Part shown: in pieces, positions 32,397 to 43,346 of the stretch
Numbering within the stretch: position 1 is the first letter of the stretch
Layout of the letters: each line of letters opens with the position of its first letter
Origin: Guillardia theta CCMP2712
Lineage: Eukaryota; Cryptophyceae; Pyrenomonadales; Geminigeraceae
Length of the DNA stretch: 64,000 nucleotides
Assembly (NCBI RefSeq): GCF_000315625.1
Contig: NW_005434647.1
Coordinates: forward strand, 221,249-285,248
Direction of reading: 5' to 3'
Program-made: the position numbers and the translations under genes
Notes under the pieces: generated by a model
What the model was told of the DNA's origin: nothing
The model's input: the letters and a program-made list of their open reading frames with translations, nothing else
Database searches by the model: none

Positions 32397-33907
32397 TCAC
32401 TCTGTGCGATCCTGATCTTCAGACTTGTTTGCTCCCTCCTCTCCGACAACGCTTCGTATCCACCGGCTGTAAGCGCGCAAGTTCTTATCCTCGGGGACGA
32501 AGGTCTGGGCTTGCCCGCAGCAGAACATGAGGTACGATTGCTGCCGAGAAGTGTCATCTCATACGCTGAGGGAAGGAAAAGGAAGAGGAGCAGTGGTGAA
32601 GGAGGAAGACTTTACATAGGTGAACTGTCCGACCCCAGCAGGCTTGTAGTCTTTCTCCAGACCAATCTGCCATAGTAGGTTGTCCAGTCAGACGCTGCCG
32701 TCGTTGGCCAGTGAGGGACGGCAAACTCACCACGAACTCTGACATGGAGAGAAAACGGTTGGTCACGTCTCGGAGCCCCTTGATTCTCGAGTCGAAAAGG
32801 CCCAGGGGCTTGATCATCTCAAAGACCTGCTCGTCGTCCGATACCTACGGTGGGAAAGCATGAGAGAAAGAGCGAGGGGAGGAGGGAGGATTGAGGAGGG
32901 AGGAGGGAGGAGGGAGGGAGGGAAGAGATCGGCAAGAACAAGGTGATGAGATGAAGTCGAGGAAAGAAACTTCAGGTATAGAGGGGGAGAGAGAGACAGA
33001 CGAGGAGCTCGCAGGGCAAGAAGAGATAGAACAGCAGGGATCTTGGGGACGAAAGGACAAAGAAGACGGGATATGGATTGCTACGAGCAAAGGAAGAGCG
33101 GATCAAGAGAGGAATCAGGAAGGACGAGGAAAACTTCACTGCTCTCCATCACCTTGAAGGCCGAGGGAGTGGGGAAGAGATCAAAGAACCCGTTGATGCA
33201 CTTGTCTTTGACCTGTGCGGAGGATACCCTGCTCATCAGGATGCACGCCACAAGCAACCTCCATGTGTCGTGGCAGTATCTCTCCTGGAGCATCTCGGAC
33301 CCGGAGGCTGCGGGAACGACTGAGATCCTGCTGGCAACAAACAGCTCCCAGTCCGCCACGCTCGCCCTGCCCACAAGCCTTCCCCACTTGTCCTCGGCGA
33401 ACTCCTTCCAGTCCGCCACACCCGGGTGGTTCCGGGCAAGCACCTCCTTCTGCAGGCCCCTCAGCGTGACGAGGAAGTCTGACATAGAAGGAGGAGGTTC
33501 GAGGCTGTCAAAGTCCGGCATCTCGACCTCCGTCTGCCCCTGCGGTCGCGCCTTTCCGGGATGCTCCTCCCTCTCGTCCCAGGTTGATGGCAGCTCCATG
33601 AGCTTCACCGGCGTCACCTGCGCTGTTCGTCTCGATGATCGTCTTAGTGTTACTTCCCCGTCCCTGCAACACAGCGTCAGTTCCCCATGACAGACGAAGA
33701 CTCAGCTCACTCTGCGTCCTCGTTCCTCCTCCTCTTCTTGGCAGTGCTCTGCGCAGACAAGGCCTCGTCCTTGGCTTCGTCCTTGGTGCGATCAAGCTGG
33801 GAGGCAAGGGAGGGGATCCCAAGAGAGGAGAGAAGAGCGTTGTTTCTTTGAATGTTCTCCTCCCTCAGCCGCTCATATGCAGACGCGTCGTCAACCATTC
33901 CCGCCAT
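32397..33907 (-). CDS. MBD4-like DNA glycosylase (HhH-GPD), no MBD domain
   Basis: Five exons, 33711-33907, 33153-33663, 32731-32844, 32616-32666 and 32397-32540 (TGA), in consistent phase. MBD4-type glycosylases excise T or U opposite G at methyl-CpG sites. Signatures: LQERYCHDTWRLLVACILMS (start of the fold), MIKPLGLFDSRIKGL, the helix-hairpin-helix loop PAGVGQFTYQSYLMFC, and VPEDKNLRAYSRW with the catalytic Asp (the PED motif). The N-terminus has an ENIQRNNALLSSLGIPSL helix and a basic nuclear-localisation-like KKRRR. As in plant MBD4-like enzymes there is no methyl-CpG-binding domain. The start at 33907 is the first ATG; the frame is open further upstream. Confidence 0.85.
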
Positions 33908-34238
33908 GCCGCCAAGCAGGGGCCTTGGTTGATCTACCCCTGCAACTCCCACCAAAAGTACCGGTACTGAGTGATAGGACTCAGTAAAGAAGCTTGCAAG
34001 TACCAGGGAGAGCGGGAGGAGAAGGCGGATAGGGTGGAGAGGAGAGAGGAGGGTAGGACAGAGAGGAGTGATAAGCGAGGAGTCAGGGATGTACGTCAGG
34101 AGGGCTGGGGACTATCCGTACGATGCATCACGCATGGTCGCCTGATGCTTACAGAGGAAGCGAGGGAACGAGGGGTAGATTCATAGCGTTTCAGAGGCGC
34201 ATCGGCCGCTGATGCTCTTCCTGCATGGTTGAAGTAAG
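33908..34238. other. bidirectional promoter interval
   Basis: 330 bp between the divergent MBD4-like and WD40-like genes; GAG-rich. No TATA-like element or other site is confidently seen. Confidence 0.35.
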
Positions 34239-35897
34239 ATGGCTCGGCGTCAGGAGCATGATATCAAGGTGTCGGTGGAGGAGAGAGTGTCCTCGGCCTC
34301 CCGCTGCTCGTGCCACAAGGCCAAGGAACGGATCATAGCTTCCCTCGAGCAGGCCTGCGGCCATGACCTCCCAGCGACCTTACCCGACGACCTGAGGGAT
34401 GTTGACGAGGACGATCTCGAGCCCCTGCCGCCCTCGTGCTGCTGTGAAGGGTTCAATGCTCCCGATCTCCATGAGGTCGTCGAGGCCGTGAAGCGAATGA
34501 AGACCAAGGATGTCTCTACGATGCTTGACCACCTCCTCTGCCTCAAGTGCGAGCATGAGCTCAAGTTTCATCGTCCCCTGCTGGAGGTCAGACTCCTGCT
34601 CGTCTTTGATTGAATGTCAACTGTCCCACAGGTGGAGCGTTCGCTGTGGGATACGGTGAGGAGGGGCCGTTCGCAGTGGGCATGCGATGTGAGCAGAAGA
34701 CTTTGGGTGCCAGTTCCATCTTTGTTCAGTGTCAAGGACGAAGAAGGAGGAATGCTGAGTAGACCTGCGAGAATCTTGAAAGATCATAAGGCGACGGAAG
34801 CGCTCGAACTGCTATACTGGAGGAGATTCGACTTGCCTTCACCTCGCGGCCTCAATGTGCCAGGGGAAGGAGCAGCTGACGCTGACTTCTTCCTCATGGT
34901 GATGAGCGAGGAGTTGACGAGCGACTGCGTGGCATGTCTGCTGCTCTTGACCGGCCTTGACGCGGTTCTTGTGATCGACGGGCAAGGGACCTTGAAGCTT
35001 TTTTCGCCCCTTGCGCAAGGTCAGCCATCTTTTCTTGAGCTCTCCTCAATATGCCTGACCACCTAGCTCCTCTTCCCCATCAGACGATCCATCCAGCTGT
35101 GCGAGATGGTTGGAGTGGAGCCCAGCAGTGACATGGCACCCTCCTGCTGGAAGGCTCTTGTGCGCTGACTGGGACGAGGATCGGTACTCGTGCTGCTCCT
35201 TTTTCTTCTCCTCCTTCCTGTTACCTTGCTCCCCTTCGCTCTCCTGTGCCGCCCGGCGCTGCTAAATGGCCTTTCTCACCGTGATAGAGCAGGCTTCTGA
35301 CGGCTGCAGGAGAGGATGGGATGGTTTACGTTGCCCGGCTTCCCCAACTCTCGCCCAACAGCTGCCCCTCCCCTCCCCTCCTCCTCTTACCCGATGCTGC
35401 CGGTGAAGAGCATCGTAACTTCGTCATGGATGTGCGCTTCATTCAGGTGCTGCACTGCATGCTCCGACTTTCTGTGCTGCTGATTCTCTTCATGTTTGCT
35501 CCTCTCCTTCCTGCGATCATCTCGGTCTTCCCAGCAAGAGGCAGCCAGGCAGGCAGGAGAGCAACTGATCTGCAGCTGCAGCCTCGACAGGAGGATTGTC
35601 GTGTGGAGGTTCAACGCAGTCAACTCGGACTTGACAACTATGTTCTCCATCAATGTCGGCCAACAGATTTTGAGCATCCACTGCTCTCCTCCCTCCTCCT
35701 CCTCCTCCTCCTCCCCTTCATGCTTACCCTCCTACCCTTTCTCATCTCCTTCCAGCCCTTCTTCCTCAACAACGTCCAAGGATCGGTACGCCGGATCATC
35801 AGTCTTCATGCTCAATCGGGCGGGACAACTCGGACGAATCCTCCTGCCACAGTTTGCGCACAATGTGTCCGTGGTTCCTCTCATGTGCAATCCGTGA
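34239..35897 (+). CDS. WD40-like beta-propeller protein, hypothetical
   Basis: Exons 34239-34586, 34632-35019, 35084-35183, about 35310-35447, and 35542 (after cag) to the TGA at 35895-35897. The N-terminal part has a Cys-rich helical region (SCCCEGFNAPDLHEVVEAVK, then MLDHLLCLKCEHE). Propeller-like strands follow: LTGLDAVLVIDGQGTLKLFS, WLEWSPAVTWHPPAGRLLCA-DWDED, EDGMVYVARLPQL, a typical WD40 blade (GEQLICSCSLDRRIVVWRF), and GSSVFMLNRAGQLGRILLPQ. Function unknown. The phase at the 35183/35310 junction did not resolve cleanly, so that intron border is uncertain. The stop lies directly against the GC block that follows. Confidence 0.6.
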
Positions 35898-36580
35898 GGA
35901 CTGGCCTCAGACTCGAACCTGGCGCCCCGCACCCGCGAGCCCGGCCGGGCGCGGTCACCGGGCGGGGCCCCGGGGCCTCCGCCCGGGCCCGGCGGCGCCG
36001 CCAGCGGCCCTTCCGAGTGACTGACGGTAGCACCGATTCAAGGGATGCCATCGGCGCCGACAGTTATCGGACCGTACGGTTTCAGGTACGGCGTAGTCAC
36101 GGCCCGGGGGCCCCGGCGTACGGTACTAAATCCGATCAGATGCATGCCACTGATGATTGAACTTCCGAATCAAGTGAGGAGTCCGCTTGCCACTAACGGT
36201 CCAACTTCACTCGCCTCACAGAGTCAGTCACTGTGACTCCGTGACTCCGGCCCACTGGCATGGTCCACACCACGGCGCGCGGGGCCGGCCCCCGGGGCCC
36301 GGGGGCCCGGCCCGGCGGGCCGGCGCGGCCCGGGCCCGGGGGCCGCGCCCGGCGGCGCTACGGCGCGAGAGTCACCGCCCTGCCTCAGGCGGATCACTGC
36401 CGTGATCGGCCGGCCCGGTACCGGCCATGCCACGGTACGGTACGGTCCACACCACGGCGCGCGGGGCCGGCCCCCCCGGCGCGGCCCCGGGCCCCGGGCC
36501 CGGCGGCGGCGGTGAACTACCAACGACGGTCTGATGCGGCAGTGGCACGGGTCTGCCTCAGCCTCTGATTGTCATGGAGG
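35898..36580. repeat. GC-rich palindromic-word block 5, with a 32-bp direct repeat
   Basis: Begins at the stop codon of the preceding gene. Words such as GTACGGTAC, CCGGGCCCGG and CCGTACGG dominate. A perfect 32-bp direct repeat occurs at 36262-36293 and 36444-36475 (starting GGTCCACACCACGG). No AT-rich core copy was found. Confidence 0.55.
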
Positions 36581-37176
36581 GTGGGGTGGTCCCGTCACTT
36601 TTGCTCAGTAGGTGTCATAGTCTGTCCTAAATAGGCTATGACAGGAGGATGCCTGATTGAGACTAATGCACCACTTATAGAAACTCATAGCAGATGCACT
36701 AGGCTTAACAAGCTCGGATGGACGAGGTACAGGATCGGTACACTGGGTGGGTTGGAGAGATATAGGCAGGGGGGCCGATGGTGGGGATAATGCGGATCCG
36801 AGGAAGGGTGGCGCTGTTGGCGGTGATGGCGGCGACGACGACAGGATCCATGGGCTTGCAGATGTTTCATGAACAAGGTGAGAAACAGAGATGATGTGTT
36901 CTGTTGGAAGTTAGACCGTGGTGGAGGATGAACGATGGTGGAGGGTGGGATATGGAGGATGAAGGAGAAAGGAGTGGAGGACAGGGAAAGATGTTGGGAT
37001 TAAGAGCGGGAAAGGATGGACGCAAAGGTATTCAATATACAATGCAACAAGTAGAGCATCTCATTGGGTGTACTATGATATGAAAGTTGAACACAGAAGG
37101 AATGAACTCTCTTCAGTATGTACATTTCAAGGTTTCATAATGCGCAAACAAGTGGTCATGGCATACATGCGATCGC
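36581..37176. other. intergenic, nothing recognised
   Basis: Mixed sequence upstream of the carrier gene, purine-rich at 36900-37020. No gene or motif supported. Confidence 0.35.
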
Positions 37177-39262
37177 ATGGCAATGACGAGTTATAGGAAT
37201 AACAACTCTGCTGATGCCGTACTGATGTATCTCTTCGGCTCTAATATCCGCATGGCAGGGCGCGGTCCGCTTCCGTTCCTCAGGGCTCCGAGAACTGCCC
37301 TCTGCTCCGTTCAGCTGCCGAGCATGAAGAGCATCCAGCACGACGTTAAGCACATGTTTGACTTCATCCCCGACGGTCTTCGAACTCCCATCGTCAACGC
37401 CTGGGCCGCCACCCTCGCAGGTCTGGCTGCCTACCTGGTCGCGACCCCCATCGAGGCGCTCAAGACCGGGCTGCAGACATGGCCGGGGAGCACGTGGGTG
37501 GGAGTGGCGCAGAGGATCGTGGAAAGGAGAGGGCCGGCAGGGTTCCTGTACGGGCTGGACGCGATGTGGTGGGCGGGGGTCCCGTACTCGATCGTCATGT
37601 ACTCCATCTATCAGCCCATCAAGAACAGAGTCAACGAGTTGCTGGGAGGGAAGCAACCCATGGTGGGACAGACGATGGGAGCTGCCATAGCTGAGATCAT
37701 CGGACTCACCGTCTTCATCCCCGGGGAGCTGGTCCGCATGGTGAGAGGAGAGGAGGGAGAGGAGGAGGAGGGAGAGGAGGAGGAGGGAGAGTAGAAGAGA
37801 GGCAAGGAGAGGGCAAGGATGTAAGATGGTCAGGCGGGATGGAGTTATTTACAGGAGGGCAGTGAGAAGAGGGGGGCGGGGGGGAGGGGGGGAGGGACAG
37901 AGTCTCCTAGACAAGAACAGGTGAAGGCGAGAAAGAAGGAAGGAGTGACGGATGGTGGAGGCAGAGCTGATACCTGACACGGTACTTCAGAGGATGATGA
38001 ACAACCCCGGGTTGTACGCGTCGTTCCTGCAAGGGCTGCCGGACTTGACAAAGAACGTGAGTCACTGGGATGCTGGAGATGAGAGGGAGTGACTGCCGTG
38101 ACCAGGGGTTCGGAGGGATGTACAGGGGCTTCAAGGTCACGATGATCCGGGATGTGCCGTACACAGCCTTGCAGTTCGTCTTGTTCGAGAACATCCGGCA
38201 GTGGTGCATGCGCCAGTCGCCAGACGGTGCGAGGAGGAGATGAGAGATGGTAGTCGATAGGTTGTCTTTGCCGGATGTCGTGTCGAGGAGCAGGATAGAT
38301 CTCTTACGACCTCTCTTTTGCTGTTGCTGCGTGATTCAGATGTTACGAGTTATGCTCTAGATGATGGAGGCGATGGTGATGGTGTTGTTGATGACAGGTT
38401 CCGTCACGTTCTTGGAGAGCTTGGGAGTTGGAATCGTTTCTGCCATCTTTGCATCGACTTTCACGATTCCGCTCGACGTCCTCAAGTGAAAGATTCCCAG
38501 TACCCTTAGAGCTGAAAGAGGAGGAAGCAGGCAGGAAGAACAAAAAAGGAAGGGGAGGGGCAGGGCCAACTGATTGTGGGGAGGCGCACAGGAGAGACAG
38601 TTGTCTGGAGTGGCAGAGGGCAGAAGAGAGTTGAGCTCAGGGAGCGACGATGGAAAGAGCCGGAGGGCGCAGGGCGGAGGAGAGAGCAGGGAGGAGGGGA
38701 GAAGGTGGAAGAGGGAGGAGGGAGGGATCTGACTGTTATCGGCAGGTCAAACATCATGACATCCTCGGGCTCTGCCTCTCTCCGCAAGATGTCAACGACC
38801 CTCATCAAGAACGTGAGCCGATCATCCCCAACTTCTTCTTCCTCCCACCCTGTCCACTCTCCATTCCCGCTGCTGCACCCATCCTCCCCACTCCCCCGCC
38901 TCTCGTCATTCGCTCGCTCCCTTCCCTTGACTTCACCTCCCTGCTTCCCCTCCTTCTCTTCTTCCTCTCCTCCCTCCCTCTCTTGCCCCCTCATCTCCCT
39001 CCGCTCCTGCACCCCCTCCGCTCCCTTGCTCGCACGCTCACTCCCTCGCTCCGTTTTCTTCTCTTCTCTCACCCTGGTGATGCAGGGAGGGCTGTCGAGC
39101 ATGTTCAAGGGGTTCCTCCCCTACACAGTCATCAGTGAGTGCTGACTTGAGTGTTGTCGCCGTAACGATGAGGCAGACGGCGCTAAGTGGAGCTCGTCCA
39201 TGGCAGTTTACAGCACCACGAGAGACTTCTACGGCCTGAAGAGCACGGGAGGTGCCCACTGA
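37177..39262 (+). CDS. mitochondrial carrier family (SLC25) protein
   Basis: Exons 37177-37740, 37991-38056, 38106-38226, 38398-38485, 38746-38812, 39086-39134 and 39177-39262 (TGA), with matching phases. SLC25 carriers exchange small metabolites across the inner membrane using three repeated two-helix units. Repeat 1: AGLAAYLVATPIEALKTGLQ, with the P-x-(D/E)-x-x-K signature. Repeat 2 has a degenerate signature (FIPGELVRM). A typical second-half match is GFGGMYRGFKVTMIRDVPYT-ALQFVLFE. Repeat 3: GIVSAIFASTFTIPLDVLK, then GLSSMFKGFLPYTVI. The substrate cannot be assigned, and the altered second signature suggests a divergent carrier. The N-terminal 45 residues precede the first helix; a later Met could be used. 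Confidence 0.85.
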
Positions 39263-39635
39263 GAGGAGAAAAGGAGGGGTAGGAGGAGAGGAGACAAGGA
39301 GGAGGAAGAGGGAAAGGGAAGAGGAGCGCTGAGAGAAGCGCTAGAGTGAGGATTGCGGGTTGAAGGTCTCGACGGGGAGAAATTTGTTGAGGAAGAAGAC
39401 ATCAAATGGATGTGAAAAATTCCACCACCACCACGACATCCTCCTCCACCACCTTCACCTCCACCACGACCTCCTCCTCCTCCTCCTCCTCCTCCTCCTC
39501 CTCCCCTCCATTTTCTCCACCTCCTCCTTCTCTTTTCCGCCCTTCATCCTCCTCCTTCGGCATCAACTTTAATTCTCCTGTCTTTCACCTCCCACTTCCT
39601 GTCCTTCACTTGCCCTGCCTTCACCTCCTGCTGCC
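39263..39635. other. intergenic between convergent genes; (TCC)n tract at 39422-39520
   Basis: A pyrimidine-rich simple-repeat stretch of CCA and TCC triplets. Nothing else supported. Confidence 0.45.
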
Positions 39636-41305
39636 TCACAACTTCTTGAAGACCAGCGCCGTCGCTGTCCCCCCGAGCCCAACGCTGACGCTCAAGGCGA
39701 CCTCGAGGTTCTGCCGCGCCTGTCAAGCTCCTGTCGCTGGCGCCTCAAGTCTCTTACCTTGACCTCCTCCTTGGCCGACGTCACAAACGAGACCCCGTCT
39801 ACGACCGCATGCTGGAGATTCGAAAGTATCACTGTGAGTTTCAAAACGAGGAGGAAAGATTGAAGGGTAGTGGTGGAAAGTTTCCAAGGCGGCGTGAAAC
39901 TTGCTTCTTACCTTAAGGCTCGTCATGCCAGGAACGACGCCATCACGAAGAGCTCGAGCGCAGACAGCCGCGTTGATGCCTGAGCGTAAGAGAAGAGACA
40001 AGTGAAAAGATAGTGACAAGTGACAAGATTGAGAGAAGTGTGAACGAGAAGGAGAACGACAGAGGGAGAGGGGAGGGGGACGATGGGGAGGAGGATGGGA
40101 GGGAGGGGAAGGGAACAGGGCAGGGGAGGAGAGGAGAGGAATAGAAGGACTGAGTGAGAATGGGAGGGACAGGGAGAATATGATGTGAGAAGAGAAGGAG
40201 GGTAAGAAGAATCAGGAAGAATTTGAATCATCAGGACAAGGGGAGCAGAGGACGGAGCGGCAAAGAGCACCAGCACCCACCAGATGCAGCAGCTAGCGAG
40301 TTTCCAACCCTGCTGCTGACAGAAGAGATCTGACAACGAAAGGAAATCAGATTTCAGATTTCACTAGTTTTCACGACGAAGGCGATCATCATCATCATCA
40401 TCATCATCATCATCGTCGTCGTCGTCGTCGTCGTTTCCATCCCCATCCCCATCCCCATCCCCACTGTAGTCATCACCATCACTATCACCATCATTCTTGT
40501 TTGTTTTATCCTCGTCATCCCCATCCTCATCCTCATCGTCGTCGTCATCATCATCATCCTCATCCTCATCGTCATCGTCATCCTCCTCCCCACGCACCCT
40601 CCTCCTCCTCCTCCTCCTCCTCCTCCTCCTCCTCCTCCTCATCATCATCATCATCATCATCATGAGAAATCGTCTTGATTCCTCGCTTCTCACCTTTGCT
40701 CGTGACATGTTGTCACCAAGAGCTTGTCTGATTCCTTCGATCTCAACCTTTTGTTCTTGGTTACAGTCGCTCTCACTCAACTCGCCCTCCTCCCCTCCTT
40801 CCCCTCGCTTCCTTCTTCCTTCCGATCTCTTTCTCTTTCCCTTCTCTTTCCCTCCTCTTCACCTAACCTTGTCGAATTTAGGGACGCCAACGCCATGAGC
40901 GCAAACAAAGTCAACCTGCAAGACGTCAGGAAATCATCGTCCTTCTACCTTACCAACATCTCCCAGTGTTAACCAATCACATCGTTCAAAAAGGTTCATA
41001 TCATCGAATTCAGCATCGATTGTCTCGACGAGACAACATAAACCATTGGAGCAGCTTCTACTTCACCGATCAAACCTCAACTACATCATATCTTCTGCAC
41101 GTCCACATTTTCTCATTAACCTCCTTCACATTGTTGTGCTACATTTACAACTCTCACCGCAGAAGCTTCAACTTTCGCATCCTTCAACGCAAGATTGATC
41201 GATTGCGCAATAGCTTCGCTCGATGGCATCCCTCCCAACCCGAGCTGTCGGGATAGTCAGATCATCATCATCATCACCACCACCACCACCACCACCACCA
41301 CCACC

Positions 41306-41360
<55 letters not shown>

Positions 41361-42768
41361 GCACCACCATCACCATCACCATCACCATCACCATCACCAT
41401 CATCATCATCAACAACTTTGTCAGCACCAGCATCATCAAGGAGAACTACGATGATAGATAGCAACATCTACTATCACCTCTTCGTCCATCTCAACTCCCT
41501 GCGCCATTCCAACTCCCGCGACCTCACAGTACATCTTTGCTCCACGAGCCTTCGCGTGTTCCTCCGCCTCCATCAGCAGCACGCCGCTGCCTTCAGAAAG
41601 CAGAAATCCCTTGCTCTCCTTGTCGAATGCATTGCTGCCGATACAAGTTACCTTTGCGCTCCCTTCCCTCCCCCCCCCGCTTCCCTATTCTGCCTCCATC
41701 CCGTCTCCCCAGCGGTTCTCATACGTCTCTTGCTTCCTTGAGTTGACCATCCTCCTCCTCCCCTCTTTCTTCCCCCTCCTCCCTTCCTCCCCCCTTCCTC
41801 TCTCCCTCCATCTCCTCCTCTACTTACTTTGCATGCGTCTGATCCTCATTGCAGCCCTTGGCGAGCGTGGAGAGCTTGTTGTAACCCGCAACGATGCACT
41901 CAGTCAGGCAGGACTCACTTCCTCCTGCCGCCATGATCGTCGCCTCCCCCGACACGAGGAACCTCCGCGCCTGAGCGATCGACAAGGCTCCTCCTGCCGC
42001 CTCTCCCCCGTAGCCTCCGATGCAGTAGTTGGGCCCCTCCGCCCCGAGCTCAACAGCAGCAACGCCGCTTGCGCTATTGAGGATGAAGGAGGGGACGATG
42101 AAGGGGGAGATCTTCTTGAACCCCTCGTACGTCAGCTTGCACCCGTCAACAAACAGCGGGCCCTTGTAGATGCTGTTCCTTCCTGCGAACGTCCCGTCCC
42201 CCCACGCCGCGCCTGAAGGCAACTGGTCGTACTCCGTGTGCTTCTGCCACTTGCTCCCTGCCTCCTCGAAGAACTCGGAGCCGCCGATGGCGGAGGCGAT
42301 GAGCACGCCGAACTTGTCCTTGTCTGCCACAGTTTCTGTGTTGAGATTCGCGTCCTGGACGGCGAGCTTGGAGGCAGCGATACCCATCTGCATGTACCTG
42401 CTCTGTCTCTTGGCTTCCTTCTTGTTCTTGTACCATTCCTCGGCCTTGAAGTCGCTGACGACTCCGGCAACCTTGCAAGGGAACTCCTCAGCCCAGGAGG
42501 GAAGAGACGTAAAGCTCCTCTTGTCTGCGAACACACTCTCGAAGAACTGGTCGCTTCCTGTTCCCACGGGCGATACGATCCCCAGCCCCGTCACGACCAC
42601 CCTAGGGTTTCCTCCACCCGATGCTGCCATCCTGAGCTGTCCAGCGCTTCTCCTCGCGGTCCGACGTGGAGCTACTGAGAATCTCGTTCCCATCATGCTC
42701 GTTGTCATCCCCTGGAACGCCAGCGCCGCATGCAACGTCGCCGCCGCCAAGAGCAGCGTTCGCACCAT
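39636..42768 (-). CDS. plastid-targeted beta-ketoacyl-ACP synthase homologue lacking active-site residues
   Basis: Nine exons, 41828-42768, 41523-41634, 41158-41244, 40868-40915, 40694-40771, 40281-40329, 39912-39979, 39758-39811 and 39636-39719, join in phase to give 506 residues, the usual plastid FabF/KAS length plus leader. The leader is a signal peptide ([17 protein letters not shown]) followed by F and an Arg/Ser-rich transit region. Thiolase-fold landmarks: [92 protein letters not shown] and [15 protein letters not shown]. Where FabF has the TAC nucleophile this protein reads GYGG. The first His is kept (CAHG). The STKSMTGH Lys and second His become Ser and Asn (SSVSSRVGN). The segment after MYCE is also shorter than in FabF. 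It is probably not a condensing enzyme; a chain-length-factor or scaffold role is possible. Confidence 0.88.
40383..40665. repeat. compound (CAT/CGT/CTC)n trinucleotide microsatellite
   Basis: Runs of ATC, GTC and TCC triplets plus CATCCC units inside an intron (40330-40693) of the KAS-like gene. Frames across it encode poly-Asp, poly-Arg or poly-Ser and are not genes. Confidence 0.85.
41262..41420. repeat. (CAC)n/(CAA)n/(CATCAC)n microsatellite
   Basis: Long CAC, then CAA, then CATCAC runs inside the intron 41245-41522 of the KAS-like gene. Confidence 0.85.
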
Positions 42769-42837
42769 GGCCACCCTTGAATGTAGGACCCTACCCCCTC
42801 AACAGCCCAACTCTACCCCAAGGGCCTCTCAGACCGT

Positions 42838-42935
42838 CTACTGAGTCATCTTCCGGAGATGACTGAGGCTGTCGGCCCGCCGAGCGACTAGACCGGCCCG
42901 GGCCGGGCCGCCGCCGCAGTTCGAGACTCAACTGA
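42838..42935. repeat. short GC-rich palindromic-word patch
   Basis: About 100 bp of the same style as the larger blocks (GACTAGACCGGCCCGGGCCGGGCC), in the 390-bp interval between the KAS-like and coiled-coil genes. The rest of the interval (42936-43156) is ordinary sequence with nothing recognised. Confidence 0.4.
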
Positions 42936-43156
42936 CCGTCAACTAATGTTATGAAGTAGACGATTGTCAGTGGAGTGAAGGATCACCAAGTGTGGCTGGT
43001 AAGTTATGACGGAGAGCTGAGTCAGCCTCGGAAGTTTAATTCAATCAGTCATTCAATGTACTTGCTAATCAATGAAGGCTGGCACTTGGCAGCCGGCGCG
43101 GCCGCTCGCCTCACCTCCGCCCTTACTCGAAGGCGGAACTTGCAGCTTGTAGCTTC

Positions 43157-43308
43157 TCACTTGCTCTCTTCGTCCACGTGGTTTGACAGCAAGGTCTCCT
43201 CGATCACGCACGCGTATCGCTCAAGAACCTCCTTGCTCACGTCCGCGTTGCTCAGCAGCCCAATCATCTTCTGCTCTCGTGCAGACAGGATCAGCACGGC
43301 AAACGAGG

Positions 43309-43346
<38 letters not shown>

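Noticed and set aside
35895-35940. B-box-like GGTTCGAG on the minus strand, suggesting a tRNA; a similar motif near 12770
   Set aside because: No A box at the right distance and no foldable cloverleaf.
40364-40780. Frames encoding poly-Met/Arg/Asp or poly-Ser
   Set aside because: They are translations of the CAT/CTC microsatellite inside an intron.
40868-40896. A separate small gene starting at an ATG at 40896 and ending at 39636
   Set aside because: The same exons read in the upstream frame give VDFVCAHG and the rest of a KAS C-terminus in phase with exons up to 42768, so this is the end of the KAS-like gene.
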